DNA of 64,000 bases from Halobacillus dabanensis (GCF_900114165.1 NZ_FOSB01000006.1:62001-126000); one strand, 5' to 3'; numbered from the stretch's first letter, positions 34,010 to 43,513 are shown. Notes: generated from the sequence alone by a model not told the origin. Numbers and translations are program-made.

Positions 34010-35299
34010 TTAGCTTAACGTTTCATTTAAATGTTCAAAAAATGAAGGGTAAGATATATTGATACAATCTTTGTCTTGAATAGTAACCGGCTCCTGGCTG
34101 ATCAAAGAGGCGATGGCACCCATCATACCGATTCGGTGATCCCCATAAGAATCGATTATACCACCTTTAAGTTGCGTTTTTCCCTTAATGATTATACCAT
34201 CTTCTAATCCTTCTACATCCGCACCTAAAGATTGGAGCGTTTGAACAACTGCTTCAATTCGATCTGTTTCCTTGAAGCGGAGTTCTTTTGCATCTTTGAT
34301 GACTGTCTCTCCTTCTGCTTGTGTTGCAGCTAGCGCAAGGATCGGTATTTCATCTATAAGGTTTGGGATAATGTCTCCTTTTAAGGTGATTCCTTTTAGC
34401 ATCCTACCACGGATCCTAACGTCTCCCACCGGTTCACTTCCCACATGTGTATGTACTTTGGTTTCAATATCCGCCCCCATCTGTTTCATCGCCCGGACAA
34501 TTCCATCCCTGGTTGAATTCAAGCCCACATCCCGAATCAGCAGGTCACTACCTTGAGTAATAGAAGCAGCCACAATAAAGAAAGCTGCAGATGAGATATC
34601 TCCAGGGACCTTAATGTTAGAGGCTTGCAGCTCTTGACCTCCTTCGATTTTTATCGAACGGCCATTGACCTTCAATTGGACACCAAACTCAGGAAGAAGC
34701 ATTTCTGTATGATTCCTGGTTTCACCGAGTTCTACAACTTCGGTCTCCCCTTCTCCTAGCAACCCAGCTAGAATTAAAGCAGATTTGACCTGGGCACTTT
34801 TCACTTTCAATTCATGGCGGATACCTTTTAGTTTTCTTCCCTTGAATGCAAGTGGCAGAAGCGAGTGGTTATTTCTACCTGTAATTTCCGCTCCCATTTC
34901 TTTAAGGGGGACAACAACACGATCCATAGGTCGTTTGGAAAGTGATTCATCTCCAAATGCCGTTGTGAACAAAGGCAGCCCCGCAAGAACACCGCTCATT
35001 AAGCGGGCCGTTGTACCAGAATTTCCAAAGTTGATCGGATGAACAGGTTCTTTCAAATGGGTAATACCATTCCCGTGTACAATCAGCTGATCTTCTTTTT
35101 GTTCGATTTCCACTCCCATTAGACGGAAGGCTTCTACTGTGCGGAGACAATCTTCTCCAGTCAAAAAATTACTAATGTATGATGTACCGTGTGCCAGGGA
35201 TGAAAAGATGACAGAACGGTGGGAGATGGACTTGTCTCCCGGCACACGCAGTTCCCCGTTAAGTCTCTTTTTAGTCGGCTGTAACTCAATACTGGACAA
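34010..35299 (-). CDS. aroA: 3-phosphoshikimate 1-carboxyvinyltransferase (EPSP synthase)
   Basis: 429-residue enzyme of the shikimate pathway, condensing shikimate 3-phosphate and PEP. Present are PGDKSISHRSVIF, NFGNSGTTARLMSG and ELRFKETDRIEA with the catalytic residues, and SYGDHRIGMMGAIAS near the end. The start is TTG, with AAAGGAGGG upstream. In B. subtilis nomenclature this is aroE. It follows tyrA by 13 bases in the aromatic cluster. Confidence 0.97.
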   Translation of the reverse strand: MSSIELQPTKKRLNGELRVPGDKSISHRSVIFSSLAHGTSYISNFLTGEDCLRTVEAFRLMGVEIEQKEDQLIVHGNGITHLKEPVHPINFGNSGTTARLMSGVLAGLPLFTTAFGDESLSKRPMDRVVVPLKEMGAEITGRNNHSLLPLAFKGRKLKGIRHELKVKSAQVKSALILAGLLGEGETEVVELGETRNHTEMLLPEFGVQLKVNGRSIKIEGGQELQASNIKVPGDISSAAFFIVAASITQGSDLLIRDVGLNSTRDGIVRAMKQMGADIETKVHTHVGSEPVGDVRIRGRMLKGITLKGDIIPNLIDEIPILALAATQAEGETVIKDAKELRFKETDRIEAVVQTLQSLGADVEGLEDGIIIKGKTQLKGGIIDSYGDHRIGMMGAIASLISQEPVTIQDKDCINISYPSFFEHLNETLS

Positions 35300-35312
35300 A
35301 ATACACCCTCCT

Positions 35313-36413
35313 TTATTGTTGAATCATTACTTCGTAGTGATGATCAGCAAGAACTTCCTTGCTTATATTTTGCTCTTCACTTGAAGCAAAACTGATCCTT
35401 AATACGCCTGTAATGCCTTCTCGTATCTCCAAAATCTGTATGTTTTTAATGCTAATTTCTACCTCAGCAAGAATCCCGATAACATCATGGATCGCCCCAG
35501 GTTGGTCGTGTATATCAACATAAATATCGTAAAATGCAGGAATTGCACCTTTCTCTTTACTAGGCAGCCCATCCCTGTATTGTTTTGCATCCGATAGATA
35601 CTGATAGGTACGTTCTTTCTCCCCGTTAGTCAGAAACTCTTTCACCTGTTCCATCTCACCTATCCACTCTTCTAGCATCGATATAAGAAGCCGTTTATTT
35701 TGAAAAAAGATATCCTGCCAAAGTTTAGGATTGCTCGAAGCAATCCTGGTTATATCTTTAAAACCACCTGCGGCTAGATGTTTAATATAAGGATGCCTTG
35801 CCTGCCATTCTTTCGCCTGGTGAACAAGGGAAGATGCGATCAAATGAGGAAAGTGGGAAATAACAGCCGTCATCTCATCGTGTTCTTCCGTTGTAAACGT
35901 AAGAAAACGTGCATTGGTTTCAGACAATAAATCCTTCAAACGCTCTGCCTCATTCTGATTAGCATGAACCGACGGCGTTAAAACATAAATAGCATTTTCA
36001 AAGAGGTGCGGCTTTGCTGCTGTATATCCTTGCTTATGGGACCCGGCCATCGGATGTCCACCCACAAATGATAAGAGTGGATGTTCTAATCTATTTGCCG
36101 CTTCCAACACTTGATTCTTGACGGACGAGACATCGGTTACTAGCAATGGCTTGTCCAAGTCAATCGACTGTAGTTGCTGTAGGTAATTAATAGTGATGGA
36201 GATCGGTGTAGCCAAAATGCATATATCCGCTTCTTTAGCGGACTCAGAGAAATTAAATGACGCCTGATCAATAACGCCTTGTTTTAAAGCCATGTTCAAA
36301 GTATCTTCATCACCGTCGATTCCGATAATGAAGACCTCTTCTTTTTTTGCTATGTTCATGGCTATTGAACCGCCTATTAATCCTAAACCGACAATCAGGA
36401 CAGTCTGCTTCAT
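35313..36413 (-). CDS. tyrA: Prephenate dehydrogenase with ACT domain
   Basis: 366 residues. The NAD-binding loop GLGLIGGSIAMNIAK opens the protein; GGHPMAGSHKQG holds the catalytic histidine region of the prephenate site. The last 75 residues form an ACT regulatory domain (DIYVDIHDQPGAIHDVIGILAEVEIS), implying tyrosine feedback. It overlaps hisC by four bases (ATGA), indicating translational coupling. Step to tyrosine from the prephenate made by AroH. Confidence 0.96.
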   Translation of the reverse strand: MKQTVLIVGLGLIGGSIAMNIAKKEEVFIIGIDGDEDTLNMALKQGVIDQASFNFSESAKEADICILATPISITINYLQQLQSIDLDKPLLVTDVSSVKNQVLEAANRLEHPLLSFVGGHPMAGSHKQGYTAAKPHLFENAIYVLTPSVHANQNEAERLKDLLSETNARFLTFTTEEHDEMTAVISHFPHLIASSLVHQAKEWQARHPYIKHLAAGGFKDITRIASSNPKLWQDIFFQNKRLLISMLEEWIGEMEQVKEFLTNGEKERTYQYLSDAKQYRDGLPSKEKGAIPAFYDIYVDIHDQPGAIHDVIGILAEVEISIKNIQILEIREGITGVLRISFASSEEQNISKEVLADHHYEVMIQQ

Positions 36414-37507
36414 TGTCTTGCTTCAGAAGCGACCTTCTGTTTTATCGCTTCTTGGATTTCCTTCATATCTTCTTTTTTACCAATAGTTAAACGAATGGTA
36501 TTTGGTAAGCCAAGCGCTTCACCAGAACGCACAATAAACCCTTTCGTCAGGAGATATTCAAACATCTCGTCCCCAGTACATGGCAGTTGAACCAACAGAA
36601 AGTTAGCCTGCGTATCGTAATAGCCCAGACCATTTTCGTCACAAAAACGCATAAGCTCTTTTTTGTTTTGTTGATTCTCTTTTACTGTCTCTTCAATAAA
36701 CTTTTGATCATCGAGAGCGAGGATTGCTGCAGCTTGGGCCACGGTTGATGTATTAAAAGGTTCTCTAGAAGGTTCAAGAATTTGGATGATATCCGGATGT
36801 CCCACCCCATAACCGATACGTAAGCCAGCAAGTCCATAGGCTTTAGAAAAAGTTCGTAAAACCATCAGATTAGGATAATCTTTTAATGCAGAGATAGAAT
36901 CAAAAGCATCTTCTGCTTCTAAATATTCAAAATATGCTTCATCAATAACAACAAGCACATGATCCGGAGTTCGCTTTAGCACATTTTGTAATGTGTCTTG
37001 ATCAATGTGTACACCTGTTGGATTGTTCGGAGTACAAATCCATAGTACACGAGTTTGATCATCAATGTTTTCAAGCATTGATTCTAAATCATGGTGGCCG
37101 TCAATGAGAGGAACTTCTCTTACTTCTGCTCCTTCAATCAGGGCATTATGCCGATATTGAGGGAATGTGGGGGTGGCCATAACCGTATTTGCCCCCGGTT
37201 CAAGAAACGTTCTACAAATGATTTGGACGACTTCATCGGACCCATTGCCGAAGATTAGCTGCTCTTCATCTACTCCAATAAATGCAGCAACTTTCTTCCG
37301 GATTTCAGCGCCATAACCATCCGGGTAAATTTCCAGATCCGATATCAGCTTCGGCAACTCTTTTTCAACGACAGGTGAAAAACCAAAAGGGTTTTCATTG
37401 GACGCTAATTTCACTATGCGTTCCAAACCAAATTCTTTTTTGACTTCCTCGATACCTTTTCCGGGTTTATATGGTTTCATATTTTTTAGTATATCTTTTG
37501 CTTTCAT
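36410..37507 (-). CDS. hisC: Histidinol-phosphate aminotransferase (also aromatic aminotransferase)
   Basis: 365-residue PLP enzyme. LASNENPFGFSP, CTPNNPTG, DEAYFEYL and the PLP-lysine segment TFSKAYGLAGLRIGYG are all present. In B. subtilis HisC serves both histidine synthesis and phenylalanine/tyrosine transamination and lies at the end of the trp genes. Here it follows aroH by only 15 bases, with trpEDCFBA missing in between. The ATG is nine bases after AGGAG. Confidence 0.96.
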   Translation of the reverse strand: MKAKDILKNMKPYKPGKGIEEVKKEFGLERIVKLASNENPFGFSPVVEKELPKLISDLEIYPDGYGAEIRKKVAAFIGVDEEQLIFGNGSDEVVQIICRTFLEPGANTVMATPTFPQYRHNALIEGAEVREVPLIDGHHDLESMLENIDDQTRVLWICTPNNPTGVHIDQDTLQNVLKRTPDHVLVVIDEAYFEYLEAEDAFDSISALKDYPNLMVLRTFSKAYGLAGLRIGYGVGHPDIIQILEPSREPFNTSTVAQAAAILALDDQKFIEETVKENQQNKKELMRFCDENGLGYYDTQANFLLVQLPCTGDEMFEYLLTKGFIVRSGEALGLPNTIRLTIGKKEDMKEIQEAIKQKVASEARQ

Positions 37508-37522
37508 AGGATTAATCTCCTC

Positions 37523-37885
37523 TCAACGCTTAAGGTCTGGCCTTAACTTTTTTGCCTTATAGTGATAGATGTGGTGTATTTCTTTTTGTGATTTACCGGT
37601 GTTCACTGTAACCATTACACGGATGCATTTTTCCAGACTTCCCGGTACCGGAATTTCTCTCATACACATGACAGGAACATAGGTCCACCCTTCTACCATG
37701 CGTAAGGATTTCGCAGGAAAAGTAGCATCAATATCTGCGGTTACAGTAAAATAAACAGACACAACATCCTCTGCGGTAATATTGTTCAAGTTTATTAAAT
37801 CCTGTAACATTTCGAGAGACTTCGATATTATTTCGTCATGCTCATTCTTATCTACAGTCGTTGCACCACGAACACCTCTGATCAT
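37523..37885 (-). CDS. aroH: Chorismate mutase, AroH class
   Basis: 120-residue trimeric, monofunctional chorismate mutase (chorismate to prephenate). It starts MIRGVRGATTV, with Arg in the RGVRGATT motif contributing to the active site, and contains VYFTVTADIDATFPAKSLR and MREIPVPGSLEKCIRVM. The ATG at 37885 overlaps the aroB stop codon by four bases. The 24-codon extension upstream lies in aroB and is rejected. Confidence 0.96.
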   Translation of the reverse strand: MIRGVRGATTVDKNEHDEIISKSLEMLQDLINLNNITAEDVVSVYFTVTADIDATFPAKSLRMVEGWTYVPVMCMREIPVPGSLEKCIRVMVTVNTGKSQKEIHHIYHYKAKKLRPDLKR

Positions 37886-38961
37886 ATTCCGCTCACCTCG
37901 GCTTTTAACATATTCAATTGTTCGGACAGGTGCTGATTTGGAACAGGTTCGACACAAATGTCCCCGATTTTTTTGATTAAGACGAAATTAATACTTCCAT
38001 CTACCGTCTTTTTATCCCATTTCATACGCTCAACGATAGCTTCTGTGTCAAGCTCCGATATGATTGATAACGGGTAATGGTTATTCTGTAACCATGTGAG
38101 ATACTCCTCAACAGGCAATGAGACATTAAAAAGCGATTCACTTAATCTCAGTGTGAATAGTAGACCGATAGCTACAGCTTCCCCATGTGTAATTTCCCCA
38201 TACCCTAACTCTGTTTCGATTGCGTGTGCGAGTGTATGACCTAGGTTCAAGTGTCTTCTGAGATCCATTTCTCTTTCGTCTTGCTGAACGATTGCAGCTT
38301 TTACTTGAATACCTTTCGTAAGATCCGATTCCAATTTGCTATCAGAGAAATCCAGAATATCTCTTTCCAAGAGTTCATTAAACCATACATCATCACTTAA
38401 CATTGCATGTTTAACCACTTCACCATAGCCTGATCGGATTTCTTTTTCTGATAATGTTTCGATTGTTTCTATATCGTAGATCACTTTTTCAGGGTTATAA
38501 AAGCATCCAATCAGATTCTTGCCTTTGGGATGATTGATGGCAACCTTTCCCCCAACGCTACTATCATGAGCAAGAATGGTTGTCGGCATTTGCATATAGT
38601 CGACACCTCGTAAATAAGTGGATGCCACAAATCCTGCCAAGTCTCCGACCATTCCTCCACCTAGAGCGATGATCAAGGATTTCCGGTCAAGTTTCGCTTC
38701 TGCACAACTATTCAATAAATGCTCGTACTGCCTCATACTTTTCGAAGATTCACCCTGGGGAACCACTGCTGTAGACACATCAGCGATTCCGTTCAGGCTC
38801 TTTTTAACATCTTCCAGATAATATTTTTCGACTGCTTCATCTGTAATGATAAAGATCGAAGCATATCGCCCTTTGATGAATTCCCCTACCTTGTGACGTA
38901 CTCCTCGCTCAACAAGGACATCATAATCATGGCTTTTCGCATGTATTGTAAGTGCAGCCAT
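37882..38961 (-). CDS. aroB: 3-dehydroquinate synthase
   Basis: 359-residue NAD- and zinc-dependent enzyme, second step of the shikimate pathway. The NAD-binding segment ALGGGMVGDLAGFVASTYLRG is followed by PTTILAHDSSVGGKVAIN and the metal-site region HLNLGHTLAHAIE with conserved histidines, plus HGEAVAIGLL. It overlaps aroC at its start (1 base) and aroH at its end (4 bases). Confidence 0.97.
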   Translation of the reverse strand: MAALTIHAKSHDYDVLVERGVRHKVGEFIKGRYASIFIITDEAVEKYYLEDVKKSLNGIADVSTAVVPQGESSKSMRQYEHLLNSCAEAKLDRKSLIIALGGGMVGDLAGFVASTYLRGVDYMQMPTTILAHDSSVGGKVAINHPKGKNLIGCFYNPEKVIYDIETIETLSEKEIRSGYGEVVKHAMLSDDVWFNELLERDILDFSDSKLESDLTKGIQVKAAIVQQDEREMDLRRHLNLGHTLAHAIETELGYGEITHGEAVAIGLLFTLRLSESLFNVSLPVEEYLTWLQNNHYPLSIISELDTEAIVERMKWDKKTVDGSINFVLIKKIGDICVEPVPNQHLSEQLNMLKAEVSGI

Positions 38962-40130
38962 TAAAATTCACGTACTTCCTGACGGTAATCTTCAACAGCT
39001 CGTTTTAAGCGAGGGAAGTAATCAGATGGAAATTCTTCTGTAAGGGCTTTGGCGATTTCAAACGCTACGACATGCTCCATGACTACTGAGGCGGCAGGTA
39101 CTGCACATGAATCGGAGCGTTCGATGCTTGCATTGAATGGCTCTTTTGTCTCGATATCAATACTTTGCAATGGTTTATACAACGTAGGAATGGGCTTCAT
39201 TACTCCTTTGACTACAATCGGCATTCCTGTCGTCATACCACCCTCGAATCCTCCGAGACGATTCGTACGGCGGTAATAGCCTCTTTCTTCATTCCACAAT
39301 ATTTCATCATGCACTTTGCTGCCATTTCTTCTAGCGGCTTCAAATCCGATTCCGAATTCCACACCCTTATAGGCGTTGATGCTCATGACTGCACCTGCAA
39401 TCTTGGCATCCAGTTTGCGGTCGTATTGTACATAAGACCCTAATCCTGGTGGCATCCCTTCCACATAAACCTCTGTTACTCCACCGATTGAATCTCCTTC
39501 TTTTTTCGCTTCGTCTATTGCAGACATCATCTTTTCTGCAGCTGCTTCATCAAATGTTCTCACAGGAGAAGCTTCAGATATCTCTCGTCGTTCCGCCAAT
39601 GTCAAATTCTCGTCGACATCAGATACAATGCCGGCAATTTCCCTGACATACCCGGCTACTTCAATCCCTAATTCTTTCAATAACACTTTAGCTACTGCTC
39701 CAGCACCAACTCGTGCTGCCGTTTCTCTAGCAGATGAGCGTTCTAGCACGTTCCTCATATCTCTATGCCCATATTTCATGCCACCATTCAAATCCGCATG
39801 ACCAGGGCGTGGTTTTGTTACTGTCCGTCGAATCTTTTGTGTTTCTTCAGGAAGAGGATCTTCCCCCATGATATCCGTCCAATGTTTAAAATCATCGTTA
39901 TGTACAACGAGTGTGATCGGTGAGCCCAAGGTGTATCCATGGCGGACACCGCTCGTTATTTCCACGAGATCTTTCTCGATTTGCATACGCTTGCCACGCC
40001 CATATCCGCCTTGGCGTCGGAGTAATGATTCGTTTATTTGATCTTTGAGGAGTGGCAGATGAGACGGCACCCCTTCGATTATTGTCGTCAATTGTTTACC
40101 GTGTGATTCTCCAGCGGTTAAGTAGCGCAT
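38961..40130 (-). CDS. aroC: Chorismate synthase
   Basis: 389-residue FMN-dependent enzyme completing chorismate. Signatures: [47 protein letters not shown] and [13 protein letters not shown]. An ATG at 40130 and a TTG at 40133 are both possible behind GGAGG; the ATG is preferred. It heads the transcript aroC-aroB-aroH-hisC-tyrA-aroA, with a good sigma-A promoter and a cre-like palindrome upstream. Named aroF in B. subtilis. Confidence 0.97.
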   Translation of the reverse strand: MRYLTAGESHGKQLTTIIEGVPSHLPLLKDQINESLLRRQGGYGRGKRMQIEKDLVEITSGVRHGYTLGSPITLVVHNDDFKHWTDIMGEDPLPEETQKIRRTVTKPRPGHADLNGGMKYGHRDMRNVLERSSARETAARVGAGAVAKVLLKELGIEVAGYVREIAGIVSDVDENLTLAERREISEASPVRTFDEAAAEKMMSAIDEAKKEGDSIGGVTEVYVEGMPPGLGSYVQYDRKLDAKIAGAVMSINAYKGVEFGIGFEAARRNGSKVHDEILWNEERGYYRRTNRLGGFEGGMTTGMPIVVKGVMKPIPTLYKPLQSIDIETKEPFNASIERSDSCAVPAASVVMEHVVAFEIAKALTEEFPSDYFPRLKRAVEDYRQEVREF

Positions 40131-40201
40131 CAATAACGTACCTCCTATGTGTTAGCTTTTCAGTTGAATGATCAGCTGTTATAAATTTTAGATACTACTA
40201 T

Positions 40202-40230
40202 ATCATATGGATGTAGATTTGTGGCGTCAA
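40202..40230 (-). promoter_or_regulatory. Sigma-A promoter of the aro cluster
   Basis: Minus-strand TTGACG (40225-40230), 17 bases, TATGAT (40202-40207), about 70 bases before aroC. Confidence 0.65.
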
Positions 40231-40256
40231 AATATCGGAATTTTTATAAAAATGAC

Positions 40257-40272
40257 CAGAAAGCGCTTTCTG
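40257..40272. promoter_or_regulatory. cre-like palindrome between cheR and aroC
   Basis: CAGAAAGCGCTTTCTG is a perfect 16-bp palindrome close to the CcpA operator consensus. It lies upstream of the aroC -35 box (centre near -70) and just after the cheR stop codon. CcpA sites upstream of -35 can activate. It could alternatively fold as a weak cheR terminator. Confidence 0.4.
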
Positions 40273-40281
40273 TAAAACATT

Positions 40282-41056
40282 CTATACTTTTTTGTAAAAA
40301 AATGTATCATAAACTTCAAAGCCATATTTTTGTGGGGAAAAAATCTGCTCTGTACTACCAACGAAAAAAATACTTTCTTCATTCATAGCCTGACTGAAGT
40401 TTTGGTAGATGACTTGTTTCGCTTGTTCTGTAAAATAAATCATTACATTTCTGCAAACGATGAGATCGAAACCGCCCGGGTAGTTGTCCGCAAGAAGATT
40501 GTGTTCTTTAAATGTGACACTATCTCTTATATCTTTCCCAACACGGTAATAGGAGCCTTCTTTTGTGAAATGGTTATGTTTAACTTGCGGTGTAACTTCT
40601 TTCAGAGACCTTTCATGATACAAGCCTTCTTTGGCACGATCGAGAGCATTACGATCAAGATCCGTAGCAAGAATATCAACTTGATCAAGAGATATGTACC
40701 GACTCAATATCATAGCCAAAGTATAAGGTTCTTCTCCTGTGGAACATGCAGCACTCCAAATTTTCAATCGTTTCTTTTTACCCAGTAAATACGGAATCAC
40801 TTTATGTTCAAGCACTTCAAAGCGTTTACGGTTACGGTAAAATTCTGATACGTTGATTGTCATCCTATCTAAGAATTCATCCATGAGCGAGGAGTTTTCC
40901 ACTATAGCCTCGTAATAAGAGCCGAAGTTGTTATATCCTCTCTTTTCTCTTAATGACGTCAAACGCCGCTTCATCTGTGCTTCTTTATATTGGGATAAAT
41001 CTACACCTGTCTTTTGATGGACTTTTTTTTACAAAACTTAAATAATCGTTACTCAT
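40282..41056 (-). pseudogene. cheR: Chemotaxis methyltransferase CheR, frameshifted near the N-terminus
   Basis: CheR methylates chemoreceptors from S-adenosylmethionine. A good start is ATG 41056 after AAGGAG, reading MSNDYLSFVKK. The frame then breaks in a run of eight A residues (T run at 41023-41030 on the plus strand). With seven A residues it would continue VHQKTGVDLSQYKEAQM into the long frame that ends at 40282, giving about 257 residues, the B. subtilis size. TGVDL-x2-YKEAQMKRRLTSL matches B. subtilis CheR closely, so the shift is certain on sequence grounds. The rest is intact: DRMTINVSEFYRN, SAACSTGEEPYTLAM (SAM site), NLLADNYPGGFDLIVCRNVMIYF. Options are a sequencing error, a true mutation, slippage or phase variation. 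An internal ATG at 40974 lacks a ribosome-binding site. Confidence 0.85.
41023..41030. repeat. Homopolymer run causing the cheR frameshift
   Basis: Eight T residues on the plus strand (A8 in the coding strand) at the twelfth codon of cheR. Seven would restore the frame. Confidence 0.9.
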
Positions 41057-41246
41057 TTCTGAATCTCCTTACTTTCCTGTCTGTTCCCATTAAGAGTACT
41101 CCAGCATGTCCCTCTTGTAAATGAATAAACGCTTGCCCAACACATTTTTAAACAAAGTCTCTCAGGAACGAATAGATGCTCTGAAAATACGAGAAGGTAA
41201 GCGCCGCTGGTAAAAGAGCCCTAATCAAAAAACTAAACAACAAAAA

Positions 41247-41270
41247 AACCACCCTCACGTGAAGGTGGTT
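41247..41270 (-). terminator. Terminator of ndk
   Basis: AACCACC (41247-41253) pairs with GGTGGTT (41264-41270), with an internal TCACGTGA palindrome. On the minus strand it is followed by a long T run. Confidence 0.8.
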
Positions 41271-41279
41271 GATCGGAAA

Positions 41280-41726
41280 TCAGTAAACCCAAGTAGATTG
41301 GTCTTTTTCGTAATTAACGAGTTCGCTTGTTTCAAAGAACAAGCCGATCTCGCGTTCAGCACTTTCTTTCGAATCAGAACCGTGAATGACGTTCTTACCG
41401 ACTGTGACACCGAAGTCACCACGGATCGTACCAGGAGAAGCTTCTGCAGGCTTTGTGGCACCCATCATTTTACGTGCTGTGGCAATTACATCATCGCCTT
41501 CCCACACCATAGCGAAAACAGGACCTGACGTAATAAAGTCTACCAGTTCTCCGAAGAAGGGTTTTTCTTTATGCTCACCATAATGCTCTTCAGCCAGCTC
41601 ATTAGGGATGGCCATCAATTTCGCTCCTGCTAATTTAAAGCCTTTTCGTTCAAATCTTGCTACGATATCCCCGATTAGATTGCGTTGTACACCATCTGGT
41701 TTAACCATCAAAAAAGTTTTTTCCAT
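41280..41726 (-). CDS. ndk: Nucleoside diphosphate kinase
   Basis: 148-residue hexameric enzyme transferring gamma-phosphate between nucleoside tri- and diphosphates. The phosphohistidine lies in [21 protein letters not shown] and PGTIRGDFG bind nucleotide. The ATG at 41726 has GAGGTG upstream. It is transcribed from its own promoter with an overlapping cre-like site and has its own terminator. It lies between hepT and cheR as in B. subtilis. Confidence 0.97.
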   Translation of the reverse strand: MEKTFLMVKPDGVQRNLIGDIVARFERKGFKLAGAKLMAIPNELAEEHYGEHKEKPFFGELVDFITSGPVFAMVWEGDDVIATARKMMGATKPAEASPGTIRGDFGVTVGKNVIHGSDSKESAEREIGLFFETSELVNYEKDQSTWVY

Positions 41727-41753
41727 GACAAACACCTCATCTTATGTATAGTC

Positions 41754-41767
41754 TGAAAGCGCTTTTA
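41754..41767. promoter_or_regulatory. cre-like CcpA site over the ndk -10 box
   Basis: TGAAAGCGCTTTTA matches 13 of 14 positions of TGWAANCGNTNWCA. It overlaps the ndk -10 hexamer and transcription start, a repression geometry. Confidence 0.5.
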
Positions 41768-41792
41768 TAAGTGCCATAAAAAAGTCTATCAA
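41764..41792 (-). promoter_or_regulatory. Sigma-A promoter of ndk
   Basis: Minus-strand TTGATA (41787-41792), 17 bases, TATAAA (41764-41769), about 40 bases before the ndk start. Confidence 0.65.
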
Positions 41793-41815
41793 ACAAAAGG
41801 AAGAAAGGCAATAGA

Positions 41816-42787
41816 TTATGCCCTTCTTTTTCCAATATATCTAGCGATTCCTTTCAATGTCTGCTTGGAACGATTAGCTGGAAGTTTAGCTAGAGATTGA
41901 TAGGCTTTATTCAAATATCGATCGCTAATTTCAAGGGAGCGTTGGATGGAACCATTGGACTGAACCATTGCAATCAAAGGTTGAAGTTCTTCAGCTGTCA
42001 AGTCCTCTTTCCGTTCAAAAGCGATTTCCAAATCATTTTTGAATTTAGGATCTTCCATAGACAAAAGAACAGGGAGAGTGATATTCCCCTGGAGCAGGTC
42101 GCTTCCTGCGGGTTTACCAAGTTCTTTTTCAGATGCGGTAAAGTCCAATACATCATCGATAATTTGGTAAGACATCCCAACATAGTAACCATACTGATAT
42201 AACGCTCGTTCATATTCACTTTTCGTATGAGCAGCTATAGCCCCAAGGCGACAACTTGCAGCAATTAGTAGGGCCGTTTTCCGTTTAATCCTTCTTAAAT
42301 ATGTACGGAGGTTTTGCTCTGTATTGTATTTGTCTTTAATTTGTTCTATTTCACCCAGGCATAATTCTACCATCGTGTTTGCTAAAATTTGGTGGGCACG
42401 AGGGTTTTCAAGCACGGATAAATTCTCCAGGGAGCGCGCAAATATGTAATCTCCTGTGTACATTGCTATCCGATTGTCCCAACGAGATTTGATGGTCGGT
42501 TCGCCACGCCTTACCTCCGCTTCATCTATAACGTCATCATGAACAAGAGAAGCAGTGTGTATGAGTTCAAGGGAAACGGCTACAGCTTTCATCCGGTCTA
42601 TATCATAATCGCCGAACTTACCACCGAGCAGGACAAATACAGGACGGATTCTCTTCCCGCCCGCTTGCAATAATTGGCTTGACGCTTCCCTCAGCACCGT
42701 ATTGTCTGACTGAATCGTTTGATTGACAGCTTTCTCAATGACGGCTAAATCATTTTTTAAAAAAGAATAGATCATAGCTAGTTTCAT
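41816..42787 (-). CDS. hepT: Heptaprenyl diphosphate synthase component II
   Basis: 323-residue catalytic subunit making the C35 side chain of menaquinone-7 with HepS. Both aspartate-rich motifs are intact: LVHDDVIDEAEVRRG (FARM) and QIIDDVLDFTA (SARM). GGKRIRPVFVLL and the AGSDLLQGNITLPVL segment follow the trans-prenyltransferase pattern. Third gene of hepS-menG-hepT. Confidence 0.95.
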   Translation of the reverse strand: MKLAMIYSFLKNDLAVIEKAVNQTIQSDNTVLREASSQLLQAGGKRIRPVFVLLGGKFGDYDIDRMKAVAVSLELIHTASLVHDDVIDEAEVRRGEPTIKSRWDNRIAMYTGDYIFARSLENLSVLENPRAHQILANTMVELCLGEIEQIKDKYNTEQNLRTYLRRIKRKTALLIAASCRLGAIAAHTKSEYERALYQYGYYVGMSYQIIDDVLDFTASEKELGKPAGSDLLQGNITLPVLLSMEDPKFKNDLEIAFERKEDLTAEELQPLIAMVQSNGSIQRSLEISDRYLNKAYQSLAKLPANRSKQTLKGIARYIGKRRA

Positions 42788-42803
42788 GGTATTTCATCCT
42801 TAG

Positions 42804-43511
42804 TTATCGCTTTTCCCCCATATGCATGGCTGCAACGCCGCCAGTATAGGATTTAACTTTTACATTAACAAAACCGACATCTTCGAACATCGTTTTTAAC
42901 TCTTTCTTCCCTGGAAAGTCTTTCGCTGATTCATGAAGCCAGCTATATTCTTGATAGCTTTTAGCGAATAACTTTCCGAACAGTGGCATTACATTACCGA
43001 AGTAGAGATAATATAATCTCTTGAACACAGGATTCGTAGGTTGGGAAGTTTCAAGACAGACGACTTTCCCGCCTGGTTTGACGACCCGGTACATTTCCTT
43101 TAACACTTGTTTGTAGTCAGGGACATTACGCAGGCCGAATCCTATGGTTACAAAATCAAATTGATCGTCTTGATATGGAAGAGCCATCGCGTTTCCATGT
43201 TGAAATTCGACTTGTCCTACTTTTCCGGCCAGCTTTTTTTTGATACCGACAGAAAGCATATTTTCACTAAAATCAAGTCCAATGACTTTGCCTTTAGTAC
43301 CCACTTGCATTGCGAGAGCCATTGTCCAATCACCCGTTCCACAACAGACGTCCAGCGTTCGGTTTCCATTTTTCACATTCATACGTTTCATTACATCGTT
43401 TCGCCAAAGCTTGTGTTGTTGAAAAGAAATAATGGAATTCATACTGTCATAGCGGTTGTATATTTTTTCAAATACGTGATGTACTCGTTCTTCTTTCGTT
43501 TGTGGTTCCAT
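42804..43511 (-). CDS. menG: Demethylmenaquinone methyltransferase
   Basis: 235-residue SAM-dependent C-methyltransferase (UbiE/MenG), final step of menaquinone synthesis. SAM motif I is [24 protein letters not shown] and [15 protein letters not shown] are typical of UbiE. The ATG at 43511 follows AGAAGG by six bases; a GTG two codons earlier overlaps that site. It is flanked by hepS and hepT, so chain synthesis and methylation are co-expressed for the quinone used by Qcr. Confidence 0.96.
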   Translation of the reverse strand: MEPQTKEERVHHVFEKIYNRYDSMNSIISFQQHKLWRNDVMKRMNVKNGNRTLDVCCGTGDWTMALAMQVGTKGKVIGLDFSENMLSVGIKKKLAGKVGQVEFQHGNAMALPYQDDQFDFVTIGFGLRNVPDYKQVLKEMYRVVKPGGKVVCLETSQPTNPVFKRLYYLYFGNVMPLFGKLFAKSYQEYSWLHESAKDFPGKKELKTMFEDVGFVNVKVKSYTGGVAAMHMGEKR

Positions 43512-43513
43512 TT

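Noticed and set aside
37508-37522. TRAP binding site before hisC
   Set aside because: The 15-base gap cannot hold a series of (G/U)AG repeats.
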